DNA of 64,000 bases from assembly GCF_022539505.1 (NCBI RefSeq), contig NC_061513.1, forward strand, positions 350,219,696-350,283,695, written 5' to 3'. Shown piece by piece: positions 30,864 through 43,341 of this stretch. Under the pieces are notes generated by a model that was given only the letters and a program-made list of their open reading frames with translations, was not told the origin of the DNA and ran no database searches. The position numbers were made by a program, and so were the translations under genes. The stretch comes from Lolium rigidum (taxonomy: Eukaryota; Streptophyta; Magnoliopsida; Poales; Poaceae). Position 1 is the first letter of the stretch. The number at the start of each line of letters is the position of its first letter.

Positions 30864-33800
30864 AAAGGTATATTTGATATACATGTTATAGATGTCTATC
30901 TTACTGGTTCTCGTAGTAGTGCCTGGGTATTTGATACTGGATCGGTTGCTCACATTTGTAACTTGAAATAGGAACTGCGGAATAGACGAAGCCTGGCGAG
31001 GGACGAGGTGACGATGCGCGTTGGAAATGGATCCAAGGTCGATGTGATCGCCGTCGGCACGCTCCCTCTACATCTACCTTCGGGATTAGTTTTAAACCTC
31101 AATAATTGTTATTTGGTACTTGTGTTGAGCATGAACATTATATCTGGATCTTGTTTAATGCAAGACGGTTATTCGTTTAAGTCAGAGAATAATGATTGTT
31201 CGATTTATATGAGTAATGTCTTTTATGGCCATGCACCTGAGATGAATGGTTTATTCTTGTTGAGTCTCGATAGTAGTGATACACATGTTCATAACATTGA
31301 TGCTAAGCGAATTAAATTGAATGATATTTCTGCTTATATGTGGCACTGTCGTCTTGGTCACATTGGAGTGAAGCGCATGAAGAAACTCCATTCCGATGGA
31401 CTTCTTGAGTCACTTGACTTTGAGTCACTTGATAGATGCGAAGCATGTCTAATGGGAAAAATGACTAAGACTCCATTTTCTTGTACAATGGAGCGAGCTA
31501 CAGACTTATTGGAAATCATACATACCGATGTGTGCGGACCAATGAGTGTAGCATCGCGCGGTGGTTATCGTTATGTTCTAACCTTCACGGATGATCTGAG
31601 TAGATATGGGTATATTTACTTTATGAAACACAAGTCCGAAACTTTCGAGAAGTTTAAGGAATTCCAAAGTGAAGTAGAAAATCAACGTAACAAGAAGATT
31701 AAGTTTCAAGCGTTCCGATCGCGGAGGCGAATATCTCGAGTTATGAGTTTGGCATGCATTTAAAGAAATGCGGAATACTTTCACAGCTTGACACCGCCGG
31801 GAACACCACAAGCGCAATGGTGTGTCTGAACGTCGTAATCGAACTCTTTTAGATATGGTTCGTTCTATGATGTCTCTTACTGATTTGTCGTTATCGTTTT
31901 GGGGTTATGCATTAGAGACAGCCGCATTCACTTTAAATAGGGCACCATCTAAATCCGTTGAAACGACACCGTATGAATTATGGTTTGGGAAGAAACCTAA
32001 GCCGTCGTTCCTTAAAGTTTGGGGTTGCGAAGCTTATGTAAAGAAGTTACAACCTGACAAGCTAGAACCCAAAGCGGAGAAATGCGTCTTCATAGGATAC
32101 CCTAAAGAAACAATTGGGTACACTTTCTATCACAGATCCGAAGGCAAAATCTTTGTTGCCAAGAACGGATCCTTTCTTGAGAAGGAGTTTCTTACGAAAG
32201 AAGTGACTGGAAGGAAAGTAGAACTCGACGAGGTTAATGAACCTTCTCTCATTGATCAGAGTAGCGCAGTACCGAAGAAGTTCCCGTACAGCTCGCGCCG
32301 ATAGGAGAGGAAGCAAATGATGATGATCATGAAACTTCGAACGAGGAAGCTACTGAACCTCGCAGATCGACGAGGAGCGTACCACTCCTGATTGGTATGA
32401 TCCCTGTCTAAATGTCATGATTGTGGACAACAATGATGAGGACCCTGCGACGTATGAAGAAGCAATGGTGAGCCCAGATTCCAACAAATGGTAAGAAGCC
32501 ATGAAATCCGAAATGGGATCCATGTATGATAACAAAGTATGGACTTTGGTAGACTTACCTGATAGCCGCAAGGCTGTTGAGAATAAATGGATCTTCAAGA
32601 GAAAAACAGATGCTCGATGGTAATATTACTCGGCTATAAAGCTCGACTTGTCGCAAAGGGTTTCCGACAAATTCAAGGAGTTGACTACGATGAGACTTTC
32701 TCACCTGTAGCGAAGCTAAAGTCTGTGAGGATTTTGTTAGCAATAGCTGCATTTTTCGATTATGAGATTTGGCAGATGGATGTCAAAACGGCGTTCCTTA
32801 ATGGTGATATTGAGGAAGAGTTGTATATGGTACAACCCAAAGGTTTTGTCGATCCTAAAAATGTCGACAAGGTATGCAAACTTCAGCGTTCCATTTACGG
32901 ACTGAAGCAAGCATCCCGGAGTTGGAACCTACGCTTTGATAGGGTGATCAAAGACTTCGGTTTTATACGGACTCATGGTGAGGCCTGTATTTACAAGCAA
33001 GTGAGTGGGAGCTCTGTAGCGTTCCTGATATTATATGTAGATGACATATTATTGATTGGGAATGATATAGAACTATTAAGCAGTGTTAAAGGTTATTTGA
33101 ATAAGTGTTTTTCAATGAAAGACCTTGGTGAAGCAGCGTATATATTAGGTATCAAGATTTATAGAGATAGATCAAGACGCCTAATAGGGCTTTCGCAGAG
33201 TACATACCTGGACAAGATTCTAAAGAAGTTTAGAATGGATGAAAGCAAGAAAGGGTTCTTGCCTATGTTGCCAGGTAAGGTCTTGAGTAAGACTCAAGGG
33301 CCGGCTACGGCAGAAGATAGAGAGAGGATGAGCAAGATCCCCTATGCCTCAGCAGTAGGCTCTATCATGTATGCCATGCTGTGTACTAGACCGGATATCG
33401 CACATGCTGTTAGCTTGACCAGCAGATATCAAAGTGATCCAGGAATGGAACACTGGACAGCGGTCAAGAATATCCTGAAGTACTTGAAAAGGACTAAGGA
33501 TATGTTTCTTTGTTATGGCGGTGACCAAGAGCTCGTTGTAACCAGTTTACACCGATGCAAGTTGGAACACCGATCCCGATGACTCTAAATCTCGGTCCGG
33601 GTACGTGTTTATACCGAATGGAGCTGCAGTAAGCTGGATGAGTTCCAAGCAGTGCACGGTGGCGAAGTCTTCAACTGAATCTGAATACATCGCGGCTTCG
33701 GAGGCTTCATCGGAAGCGGTATGGATGAAGAGGTTCATTGTTGACCTTGGTGTGGTTCCTAGTGCATTGGACCCGTTAGTCATCTATTGTGACAACACGG

Positions 33801-34018
33801 GTGCCATCGCCAATGCAAAGGAACCAAGGTCACACAAGAAGCTGAAGCATATCAAGCTGCGTTTCCATTCGATTCGCGAGTACATCGAAGATGGTGAAGT
33901 AGAGATTTGCAAAGTGCACACAGATCTGAATGTGGCAGATCCGTTGACTAAAGCTCTCCCTAGGGCAAAGCATGACCAACACCAGAATGCCATGGGTGTT
34001 AGGTACCTTACAATGTAA
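30864..34018 (+). pseudogene. Copia pol: protease, integrase, RT, RNase H, broken
   Basis: The protease has a WVFDTGS motif with the Asp at 30933. A TAG follows at 30969-30971. The integrase part has the WHCRLGHIG zinc-region motif (about 31341) and HTDVCGPM with the first catalytic Asp. It is frameshifted near 31710 and resumes at 31822 with SERRNRT. RT covers about 32587-33580 with QMDVKTAFLNG, the YVDD catalytic motif at 33034-33045 and LCTRPDIAHAV. RNase H ends at 34018 with [13 protein letters not shown] and YCDNTGA. Stops and shifts occur at about 32300-32600 and 33550. Domain order and motifs are those of BARE/Angela Copia. Confidence 0.88.
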
Positions 34019-34040
34019 TCTAGATTATTGACTCTAGTGC

Positions 34041-34051
34041 AAGTGGGAGAC
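34041..34051 (+). promoter_or_regulatory. Copia polypurine tract
   Basis: AAGTGGGAGAC sits directly before the TGTTGGAG start of the 3' LTR, the usual Copia tract. Confidence 0.85.
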
Positions 34052-34191
34052 TGTTGGAGATATACCCAAGAGGCAATAATAAAGTGGTTATTATAATATC
34101 TTTGTGTTTATGATAAATGTTTGCATACCATGCTATAATTGTATTAACCGAAACATTGATACATGTGTGTTATGTAAACAACAAGAAGTCC

Positions 34192-35691
34192 TGATACGTC
34201 TCCAACGTATCGATAATTTCTTATGTTCCATGCCACATTATTGATGTTATCTACATGTTTTATGCACACTTTATGTCATATTCGTGCATTTTCTGGAACT
34301 AACCTATTAACAAGATGCCGAAGTGCCAGTTCCTGTTTTCTGCTGTTTTTGGTTTCAGAAATCCTAGTAACGAAATATTCTCGGAATCGGACGAAATCAA
34401 CGCCCAGGTTCCTATTTTACCCGGAAGCATCCAGAACACACGAGAACCGCCAGAGAAGGGTGGCAGGGCCACCACACCACACCCCGGCGCGGCCTAGGGG
34501 GGGCGCCCCCCTAGGGTGTGGGCCCCCCTTCGACCTTCCTGCGCCGCCTCTCCGCCTATAAAAAGCCCCTGGATCAGAAAACCCTATCACGATTGACGAA
34601 ACCCACGAAAACCTTCCAGAGCCGCCGCCATCGCGAAGCCAAGATCTGGGGGACAGGATCTCTGTTCCGGCACGCTGCCGGAGCGGGGAGTGCCCCGGAA
34701 GGCTTCTCCATCGACACCGCTGCCATCTCCACCGCCATCTTCATCACCGCTGCTGCTCCCATGAGGAGGGAGTAGTTCTCCATCGAGGCTCGGGGCTGTA
34801 CCGGTAGCTATGTGGTTAATCTCTCTCTATGTACTTCAATACAATGATCTCATGAGCTGCTTTACATGATTGAGATTCATCTGAGTTTTGTATCACTACT
34901 ATCTATGTGCTACTCTAGTGATGTGTTATTAAAGTAGTTCTATTCCTCCTGCACGTGTGTAAAGGTGACGAGTGTGTGCACCGTGTTAGTACTTGGTTTG
35001 TGCTATGATCATGATCTCTTGTAGATTATGGAGTTAACTATTGCTATGATATTATTGATGTGATCTATTCCTCCTACATATGCATGAAGGTGACAGTGTG
35101 CATGCTATGCTAGTACTCGGTTTAGTCTGTTGATCTATCTTACACTAAAGGTTACTAAAACATGAGCATTATTGTGGAGCTTGTTAACTCCGGCATTGAG
35201 GGTCCGTGTAATCCTACGCAATGTGTTCATCATCCAACAAAAGTGTAGAGTATGCATTTATCTGTTCTGTTATGTGATCAATGTTGAGAGTGTCCACTAG
35301 TGAAAGTGTAATCCCTAGGCCTTGCTCCTAAATACTGCTATCGTTGCTTGTTTACTGTTTTACTGTGTTACTACTGCTGCAATACTACCACCATCAACTA
35401 CACGCCAGCAAGCTATTGTCTGGCACCGTTGCTACTGCTCATATATATTCATACCACCTGTATTTCACTATCTCTTCGCCGAACTAGTGCACCTATTTGG
35501 TGTGTTGGGGACACAAGAGACTTCTTGCTTTGTGGTTGCAGGGTTGCATGAGAGGGATATCTTTGACCTCTTCCTCCCCGAGTTCGATAAACCTTGGGTA
35601 TCCACTTAAGGGAAACTTGCTGCTGTTCTACAAACCTCTGCTCTTGGAGGCCCAACACTGTCTACAGGAAAGGAGGGGAACGTAGACATCA
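34192..35691 (+). repeat. 5' LTR of E2
   Basis: 1500 bp. The GC-rich block at about 34470-34535 is followed by CCTATAAAAAGCCCC (about 34555-34569), a clear TATA box. Confidence 0.92.
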
Positions 35692-35701
35692 AGCACTTTT
35701 C

Positions 35702-35719
35702 CGGCGCCGTTGCCGGGGA
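35702..35719 (+). promoter_or_regulatory. E2 primer-binding site (tRNA-Asp, one mismatch)
   Basis: CGGCGCCGTTGCCGGGGA differs from the E1 site by C for T at the first base. A degenerate second copy with CGGCGCCGTCGTG follows at about 35768. Confidence 0.8.
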
Positions 35720-35854
35720 GGAAAGGTAAAAGGCACTCATACTCCGGTTCCGGGTAAAGTATTTTTACGGCGCCGTCGTGTTTGTGCTCGAAGCTATTTC
35801 CTTTAGATCCTGCAATTGCATCTTTTTGTTTCTTGTTTACACTAGTTTGGCATA

Positions 35855-36580
35855 ATGGACAACAATGAGCTTCTTATTCTATTTCCTGATTTAAAACATG
35901 GATGGTTTGATCCGAAAATTAAAAAACCCATGGAACATGTTAGCATGAATACTTTGAACACCGTTGTTGCTAATGATATGGAAAATTCTAAGCTTGGGGA
36001 AGCTGGCTTTGATGAGCATGATCTTTTTAGTCCCCCAAGCATTGAGGAGAAAATTTTCTTTGATGATACTTTGCCTCCTATTTATGATGATTATAATGAT
36101 AGTGGTCTTTTGTTACCACCTGTTATGGAGGATGAATTTGATTATGATTACAATATGCCTCCTATATTTGATGATGAGAATAATAATGATAGCTACTTTG
36201 TTGAATTTGCTCCCACTATTACTAATAAAATTGACTATGCTTATGTGGAGAGTAATAATTTTATGCATGAGACTCATGATAAGAATGCTTTATGTGATAG
36301 TTATATTGTTGAGTTTGCTCATGTTGCTACTGAAAATTATTATGAGAGAGGAAAATATGGTTGTAGAAATTTTCATGTTACTAAAATACCTCTCTATGTG
36401 CTGAAATTTTTCAAGCTACACTTGTTTTATCTTCCTATGCTTGTTACTTTGCTCTTCATGAACTTGTTTATTTACAAGATTCCTATGCATAGGAAGCATG
36501 TTAGACTTAAATTTGTTTCATACTTGCCTCTGGATGCTCTCTTTCGCTTCAACTACTATTTCTTGCGAGTGCATCATTAA
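35855..36580 (+). CDS. Orphan acidic single-span membrane-like protein of E2
   Basis: This unbroken 241-codon frame is collinear with that of E1. The acidic PP-D repeats (LPPIYDDYND, LPPVMED, MPPIFDDENN), the central ETHDKNALCDSYIVEFAH block, the hydrophobic segment (FYLPMLVTLLFMNLFIYKI) and the FLRVHH end are all kept. Many differences from E1 are conservative (K/R, I/V, D/E, Y/F). That suggests past selection on the protein, but a codon-level test is needed. It begins 136 bp after the primer site. Function unknown. Confidence 0.6.
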   Translation: MDNNELLILFPDLKHGWFDPKIKKPMEHVSMNTLNTVVANDMENSKLGEAGFDEHDLFSPPSIEEKIFFDDTLPPIYDDYNDSGLLLPPVMEDEFDYDYNMPPIFDDENNNDSYFVEFAPTITNKIDYAYVESNNFMHETHDKNALCDSYIVEFAHVATENYYERGKYGCRNFHVTKIPLYVLKFFKLHLFYLPMLVTLLFMNLFIYKIPMHRKHVRLKFVSYLPLDALFRFNYYFLRVHH

Positions 36581-39185
36581 AACTGCTAAGCCCATCTTAA
36601 TGGCTATAAAAAAAAGATCTTCTTGGGAGATAACCCATGTGTTATTTTGCTACAGTACTTTGTTTTTATTTTGTGTCTTGAAAGTTGTTTACTACTGTAG
36701 CAACCTCTCCTTATCTTAGTTTTGTGTTTTGTTGTGCCAAGTAAAGCCGTTGATAGAAAAGTAAGTACTAGATCTGGATTACTGCGCAGTTCCAGATTTC
36801 TTTGCTGTCACGAATCTGGGTCCACCTCCCTGTAGGTAACTCAGAAAATTAAGCCAATTTACGTGCATGATCCTCAGATATGTACGCAACTTTCATTCAA
36901 TTTGAGCATTTTCATTTGAGCAATTCTGGTGCCATTTTAAAATTCGTCAATACGAACTGTTCTGTTTTGACAGATTCTGCCTTTTATTTCGCTTTGCCTC
37001 TTTCGCTATGTTGGATGAATTTCTTTGATCCATTAATGTCCAGTAGCATTATGCAATGTCCAGAAGTGTTAAGAATGATTGTGTCACCTCTGAATATGTC
37101 AATTTATAATGTGCACTAACCCTCTAATGAGTTGTTTCGAGTTTCGTGTGGAGGAAGTTTTCAAGGATCAAGAGAGGAGTATGATGCAACATGATCAAGA
37201 AGAGTGAAAGCTCTAAGCTTGGGGATGCACCCGGTGGTTCACCCCTGCATATATCAAGAAGACTCAAGCGTCTAAGCTTGGGGATGCCCAAGGCATCCCC
37301 TTCTTCATCGACAACATTATCGGGTTCCTCCCCTGAAACTATATTTTTATTCCATCACATCTTATGTGCTTTTTCTTGGAGCGTCGGTTTGTTTTTGTTT
37401 TTTGTTTTGTTTGAATAAAATGGATCCTAGCATTCACTTTATGGGAGAGAGACACGCTCCGCTGTAGCATATGGACAAATATGTCCTTGGTTTCTACTCA
37501 TAGTATTCATGGCGAAGTTTCTCCTTCGTTAAATTGTTATATGGTTGGAATTGGAAAATGATACATGTAGTAATTGCTATAAATGTCTTGGGTAATGTGA
37601 TACTTGGCAATTGTTGTGCTCATGATTAAGCTCTTGCATCATATGCTTTGCACCCATTAATGAAGAAATACATAGAGCATGCTAAAATTTGGTTTGCATG
37701 AGTGGTTTCTCTAGAGTCTAGATATTTTCTAGTGAGATGTTTGAACAACAAGGAAGACGATGTATAGTTTTATAATGCTTGTAATATGTCTTTTATGTGA
37801 GTTTTGCTGTACTAGTTCGTGCTTGTGTTTGTTTCAAATAAGCCTTGCTAGCCTAAACCATTGTATCGAGAGGGAATACTTCTCATGCATCCAAAATACT
37901 TGAGCCAACCACTATGCCATTTGTGTCCACCATACCTACCTACTACATGGTATTTTCCAGCCATTCCAAAGTAAATTGCTTGAGTGCTACCTTTAAAATT
38001 CCATCATTCACCTTTGCAATATATAGCTCATGGGACAAATAGCTTAAAAACTATTGTGGTATTGAATATGTAATTATGCACTTTATCTCTTATTAAGTTG
38101 CTTGTTGTGCGATAACCATGTTTATTGGGGAACGCCATCAACTCATTGTTGAATTTCATGTGAGTTGCTATGCATGTTCGTCTTGTCTGAAGTAAGGGCG
38201 ATCTACACTGAGTTGAATGGTTTGAGCATGCATATTGTGAGAGAAGAACATTGGGCCGCTAACTAAAGCCATGCTCCATGGTGGAAGTTTCAGTTTTGGA
38301 CAAACATCCTCAAATCTCTAATGAGAAAAGAATTAATTGTTGTTGAATGCTTAAAGCATTAAAAGAGGAGTCCATTATCCGTTGTCTATGTTGTCCCGGT
38401 ATGGATGTCTAAGTTGAGAATAATCAAAAGCGAGAAATCCAAATGCGAGCTTTCTCCTTAGACCTTTGTACAGGCGGCATAGAGGTACCCCTTTGTGATA
38501 CTTGGTTAAAGCATATGTATTGCGGTGATAATCCAGGTAGTCCAAGCTAATTAGGACAAGGTGCGGGCACTATTGGTACACTATGCATGAGGCTTGCAAC
38601 TTATAAGATATAATTTACATGATGCATATGCTTTATTACTACCGTTGACAAAATTGTTTCATGTTTTCAAAATCAAAGCTCTAGCACAAATATAGCAATC
38701 GATGCTTTTCCTCAATGAGGACCATTCTTTTACTTTCAATGTTGAGTCGGTTCACCTATTTCTCTCCACCTCAAGAAGCAAACACTTGTGTGAACTGTGC
38801 ATTGATTCCTACATACTTGCTTATTGCACTTATTATATTACTCTATGTTGACAATATCCATGAGATATACATGTTACAAGTTGAAAGCAACCGCTGAAAC
38901 TTAATCTTCTTTTGTGTTGCTTCAATACCTTTACTTTGAATTATTGCTTTATGAGTTAACTCTATTGCAAGATTTATTGATGCTTGTCTTGAAGTGTTAT
39001 TCATGAAAAGTCTTTGCTTTATGATTCAATTGTTTACTCATTGCATTTACATTGTTTCGAATCGCTGCATTCATCTCATATGCTTTACAATGGTATGATC
39101 AAGTTTATGATGGCATGTCACTCCAGAAATTATCTTTGTTATCGTTTTACCTGCTCGGGACGAGCAGATCTAAGCTTGGGGATGC
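36581..39185 (+). other. E2 3' UTR
   Basis: Non-coding. PPT-like CTAAGCTTGGGGATGC copies lie at about 37213-37228 and 37271-37287, with the true tract at about 39170-39185. The part about 37740-38880 is the closest relative of the patch inside the chimeric element at about 52545-53660. Confidence 0.75.
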
Positions 39186-40687
39186 TGATACGTCTCCAAC
39201 GTATCGATAATTTCTTATGTTCCATGCCACATTAATGATGTTATCTACATGTTTTATGCACACTTTATGTCATATTCGTGCATTTTCTGGAACTAACCTA
39301 TTAACAAGATGCCGAAGTGCCGGTTCTCGTTTTCTAGCTGTTTTTGGTTTCAGAAATCCTAGTAACGAAATATTCTCGGAATCGGACGAAATCAACGCCC
39401 AGTGTTCCTATTTTACCCGGAAGCATCCAGAACACACGAGAACCGCCGAGAGAAGGGTGGCAGGGCCACCACACCACACCCCGGCGCGGCCTAGGGGGCG
39501 CCCCCTAGGGTGTGGGCCCCCTTCGACCTTCCTGCGCCGCCTCTCCGCCTATAAAAGCCCCTGGATCGGAAAACCCTATCACGATTGACGAAACCCACGA
39601 AAACCTTCCGGAGCCGCCGCCATCGCGAAGCCAAGATCCGGGGGACAGGATCTCTGTTCCGGCACGCTGCCGGAGCGGGGAAGTGCCCCGGAAGGCTTCT
39701 CCATCGACACCGCTGCCATCTCCACCGCCATCTTCATCACCGCTGCTGCTCCCATGAGGAGGGAGTAGTTCTCCATCGAGGCTCGGGGCTGTACCGGTAG
39801 CTATGTGGTTAATCTCTCTCTATGTACTTCAATACAATGATCTCATGAGCTGCTTTACATGATTGAGATTCATCCGAGTTTTGTATCACTACTATCTATG
39901 TGCTACTCTAGTGATGTGTTATTAAAGTAGTTCTATTCCTCCCGCACGTGTGTAAAGGTGACGAGTGTGTGCACCGTGTTAGTACTTGGTTTGTGCTATG
40001 ATCATGATCTCTTGTAGATTATGGAGTTAACTATTGCTATGATATTATTGATGTGATCTATTCCTCCTACATATGCATGAAGGTGACAGTGTGCATGCTA
40101 TGCTAGTACTCGGTTTAGTAGCGTTGATCTATCTTACACTAAAGGTTACTAAAACATGAGCATTATTGTGGAGCTTGTTAACTCCGGCATTGAGGGTTCG
40201 TGTAATCCTACGCAATGTGTTCATCATCCAACAAAAGTGTAGAGTATGCATTTATCTGTTCGTTATGTGATCAATGTTGAGAGTGTCCACTAGTGAAAGT
40301 GTAATCCCTAGGCCTTGCTCCTAAATATCGCTATCGCTGCTTGTTTACTTGTTTTACCGTGTTACTACTGCTGCAATACTACCACCATCAACTACACGCC
40401 AGCAAGCTATTGTCTGGCACCGTTGCTACTGCTCATATATATTCATACCACCTGTATTTCACTATCTCTTCGCCGAACTAGTGCACCTATTTGGTGTGTT
40501 GGGGACACAAGAGACTTCTTGCTTTGTGGTTGCGAGGGTTGCATGAGAGGGATATCTTTGACCTCTTCCTCCCTGAGTTCGATAAACCTTGGGTATCCAC
40601 TTAAGGGAAACTTGCTGCTGTTCTACAAACCTCTGCTCTTGGAGGCCCAACACTGTCTACAGGAAAGGAGGGGGAACGTAGACATCA
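39186..40687 (+). repeat. 3' LTR of E2
   Basis: 1502 bp, nearly identical to the 5' LTR by eye, which points to a fairly recent insertion. Confidence 0.92.
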
Positions 40688-42300
40688 AGTCCCTAGTAAG
40701 CCTCTTGTATAACTAGCTTGTTGATTAATGGATGATCATGGTTTCGTGATCATAAACATTGGATGTTATTAATAACAAGGTTATGTCATTAGTTGAATGA
40801 TATAATGGACACATACCCAAATAAGCGTAGCATAAGATCAAGTCATTAAGTTCATTTTCTATAAGCTTTCGATACATAGTTATCTAAGTCCTTCGACCAT
40901 GAGATCATGTAAATCACTTACATCGGAAGGGTACTTTGATTACATCAAACGCCATTGCGTAAATGGGTGGTCATAAAGATGGGATTAAGTATTCGCAAAG
41001 TGTGAGTTGAGGCATATGGATCAATAGTGGGATTTGTCCATCCTGATGACGGATAGATACACTCTGGGCCCTCTCGGTGGCACATCGTCTGAATAGCTTG
41101 CAAGCATGTGATTAAGATCACAAGAGATGACATACCACGGTACGAGTAAAGAGTACTTGTCGGTAACGAGGTTGAACAAGGTATGGAGATACCGATGATC
41201 GAACCTCGGACAAGTAAAGTATCGCGTGACAAAGGGAATCGGTATCGTATGTAAATGGTTCAATCGATCACTAAGTTATCGTTGAATATGTGGGAGCCAT
41301 TATGGATCTCTAGATCCCGCTATTGATTATTGCTCGAAGAGGAGTCTCGACCATGTCGGCATAGTTCGCGAACCGTAGGGTGACGCGCTTAAGGTTCGAT
41401 GTCGCATAAGTAGATTTGAAATGTGAGATGGAGACCGAAGTTTGTTCGGAGTCTCGGATGGGATCCAGGACATCACGAGGAGGTCCGGAATGGTCCGGAG
41501 AATAAGATTCACATAAGGGAATAAGATTCATATAAGGGAAGTTGATTTTCTAGGTTTCAGAAAAGTTTGGAATTTTTCCGGTGATAGACCGGAAGGTTCT
41601 AGAAGGTTCCGGAGGGGTCCACCATGGGGCCCACGACCTAGGGAGGCCAACATGGGCCGAGGGGGTGCTGCCCAGCCCTAATGGGCCAGGCGCACCATGC
41701 CCCAAATGCCCAGGCCGGCCACCCCTAGGGTTTCCCCAAAAACCCTAGGGGGGATCAACTTGGGGGGAAGAATCCCTCTTCCCCCCACTTGGCCGCCGCC
41801 CCCCCTAACCCTAGATGGGAAAGGGGGCCACCCCAGCCGACCTGGCCCCCTATATAAAGAGGGGAGGGGGTGGCCGGCCACCACACCCCATTGCCTCCTC
41901 CTCATGCCGCCTCTCTCCTCCACCATACGCTGCTCCGGCTTAGGCGAAGCCCTGCAGCTTTTCTTCCTCCACTATCACCACCACGCCGTCGTGCTGCTGA
42001 AACTTGGAGGAGATCTACCACAACCTCCGCTGCCCGCTGGAACGGGGAGAGGAAGGGCTTCATCGACACCATACGCACGACCGAGTACGGAGGTGCTGCC
42101 GGATTGCAGCACCGGGGACGATCGTCTACATCAACAACGAGATTAATCTCGTAGGCTTTGGAATCTTCGAGGGTTAGTCTCTTCTCCATCTCGTTGCTCC
42201 GATCTTGTAGATTAGATCTTGGCTTTTCCATAGATTAGATCTTGGATTTATTCGTCTTTGCGGTAGAAAATTTTTTGTTTTCCATGCAACGAACCCATCA

Positions 42301-42966
42301 ATCTTTGCTTTTCCCACCGTAATTTCATGTCATGTCTTGCGACATTTTTTTTCATGTCCAATGCATACAATCAACACTACCAAGCATACCATGCCAACCC
42401 CTTTTCTCATTTGCCTCCATCAATCTTTTTGTATCATCTTCAGTGGACGCTCGAAAATATATTGGACCAAATAACTTGATAATCATCCGAGCGAACCTAC
42501 GCACGGACTCGGTGGTTGTATCTTCACCAATTCGAAGATACTCACCGGTGTAATCCACAGGGGTGCCATACGCAATCATCCTCATGACAGCCCATATTTT
42601 TTTATAGGCGCTAAAACCCATCTCACCGGCAGCATTTCTCTGTTGTTTAAAGTAATTTGAGTTTGCTTCGCAAGCCTTGACGATTGTGATGAACAAATTA
42701 CGACGCATGCGATACCTCCTAAGGAATCGATGTGGCGGATATGTAGATACCTCAGCGAAGTAGTCATTCCATAGTTGTGGTGGCCGAGTAGGCGATTCCG
42801 TTGGATGTAGTTGCGGCCCATCACCGAGTCACGCCTCCAACTCCTTGACGGCGAGGAGGAGGATGGCGGTCTCGGTGTCGTTGTCCTGGAGATCGTCGAG
42901 GTCTAAATCGTCCGAGGAGGACAAATCGGACATATCAACATCGAGGAACTCATCGGTGGAGCTCAT
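42301..42966 (-). pseudogene. Pong-like transposase, N-terminal half
   Basis: On the minus strand an ATG at 42966 starts an acidic Ser/Asp-rich N-terminus. A stop and frame changes follow near 42830 and 42790. The frame from 42708 then reads MRRNLFITIVKACE..., typical of Pong/HARBI1-like transposases. It reaches GSVDCMHW (about 42360), the block with the first catalytic Asp. A TGA follows directly, and the sequence is cut at 42301 by the Copia element. The rest is at 20330-20228. The transposase would cut at TTA sites; this copy is dead. Confidence 0.85.
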
Positions 42967-43341
42967 CCTCGATCCGGCCGGCGCGAGGGCGAGCGAGCGG
43001 CGGACAGAGGTGAAGGAGGAGACGCGGGCGGGATGCAGGCAATCAACCGGAGCTTCGTGTCGATGGGTTCGCCCGAATCGGGAGGCGCGGCGGCGGCGGA
43101 ATCTAGTGGCGGCGCGGAGAAGTGGGGAAAGACCGAGCGGTTGGGCAGGCTGAATCTTCCGCGCTCCCTAGATATAGATTCACGTTTAGTTCGGTCTTTC
43201 GACCCCTACAAGTAGGGGTCGAGTTGCGTTGGGTCTGTAAAAAAAATCGGGCTAACCTGCTCTACGCCCTTTCGACTGAACCCATAAATTTGCAGTTATT
43301 TTACAATTTTCAGTCTTTTACGGATGTTGTTAGAGATGCTC
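42967..43341 (-). other. 5' region of the Harbinger element
   Basis: GC-rich upstream sequence (42967-43160), then AT-rich sequence to the terminal inverted repeat. No Myb-like first ORF, which complete Pong elements carry, is recognisable. Confidence 0.5.

Larger units (their letters stand above)
34192..40687 (+). mobile_element. Non-autonomous Gypsy-type element E2
   Basis: It starts TGATACGTCTCC and ends GTAGACATCA, flanked by AGTCC at 34187-34191 and 40688-40692. It is a sister of E1, with 1500- and 1502-bp LTRs, a primer site, one 241-codon frame, a 3' UTR and a purine tract. No gag or pol is present. It is inserted 140 bp into the Copia 3' LTR. Confidence 0.92.
20331..42300 (+). mobile_element. 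BARE/Angela-type Copia retrotransposon
   Basis: It starts TGTTGGAGAT and ends CCCATCA, and is flanked by ATCTT on both sides (20326-20330 and 42301-42305), a perfect 5-bp target duplication inside a Harbinger transposase. Without nested elements its LTRs are about 1.74 kb, the initiator-Met primer site follows the 5' LTR, and gag-protease-integrase-RT-RNase H are in Copia order. LTR length, leader and motifs fit the BARE1/WIS/Angela group. E1 is inserted in the 5' LTR and E2 in the 3' LTR. The coding region has several frameshifts and stops. Confidence 0.92.
34052..42300 (+). repeat. 3' LTR of the Copia element, interrupted by E2
   Basis: The pieces are 34052-34191 and 40688-42300; the net length is about 1748 bp. 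Compared with the 5' LTR it has a short direct duplication, in which ATAAGATTCA(C/T)ATAAGGGA occurs twice at about 41501-41540. It ends TTTTCCATGCAACGAACCCA then TCA, followed by the ATCTT target duplication. Confidence 0.9.
19647..43341 (-). mobile_element. Pong-like PIF/Harbinger DNA transposon, split by nested elements
   Basis: The termini are GAGCATCTCTAAC (19647-19659) and its exact complement GTTAGAGATGCTC (43329-43341). TTA lies directly outside both (19644-19646 and 43342-43344), the PIF/Harbinger target duplication. The minus strand encodes a Pong-type transposase in two blocks (42966-42301 and 20330-20228), separated only by the Copia insertion. Without the 21.97 kb Copia and its 5-bp duplication the element is about 1.7 kb. 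It also contains a small TIR element (19813-20093). The transposase C-terminal part is missing, so it is a defective, internally deleted copy. Confidence 0.85.
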
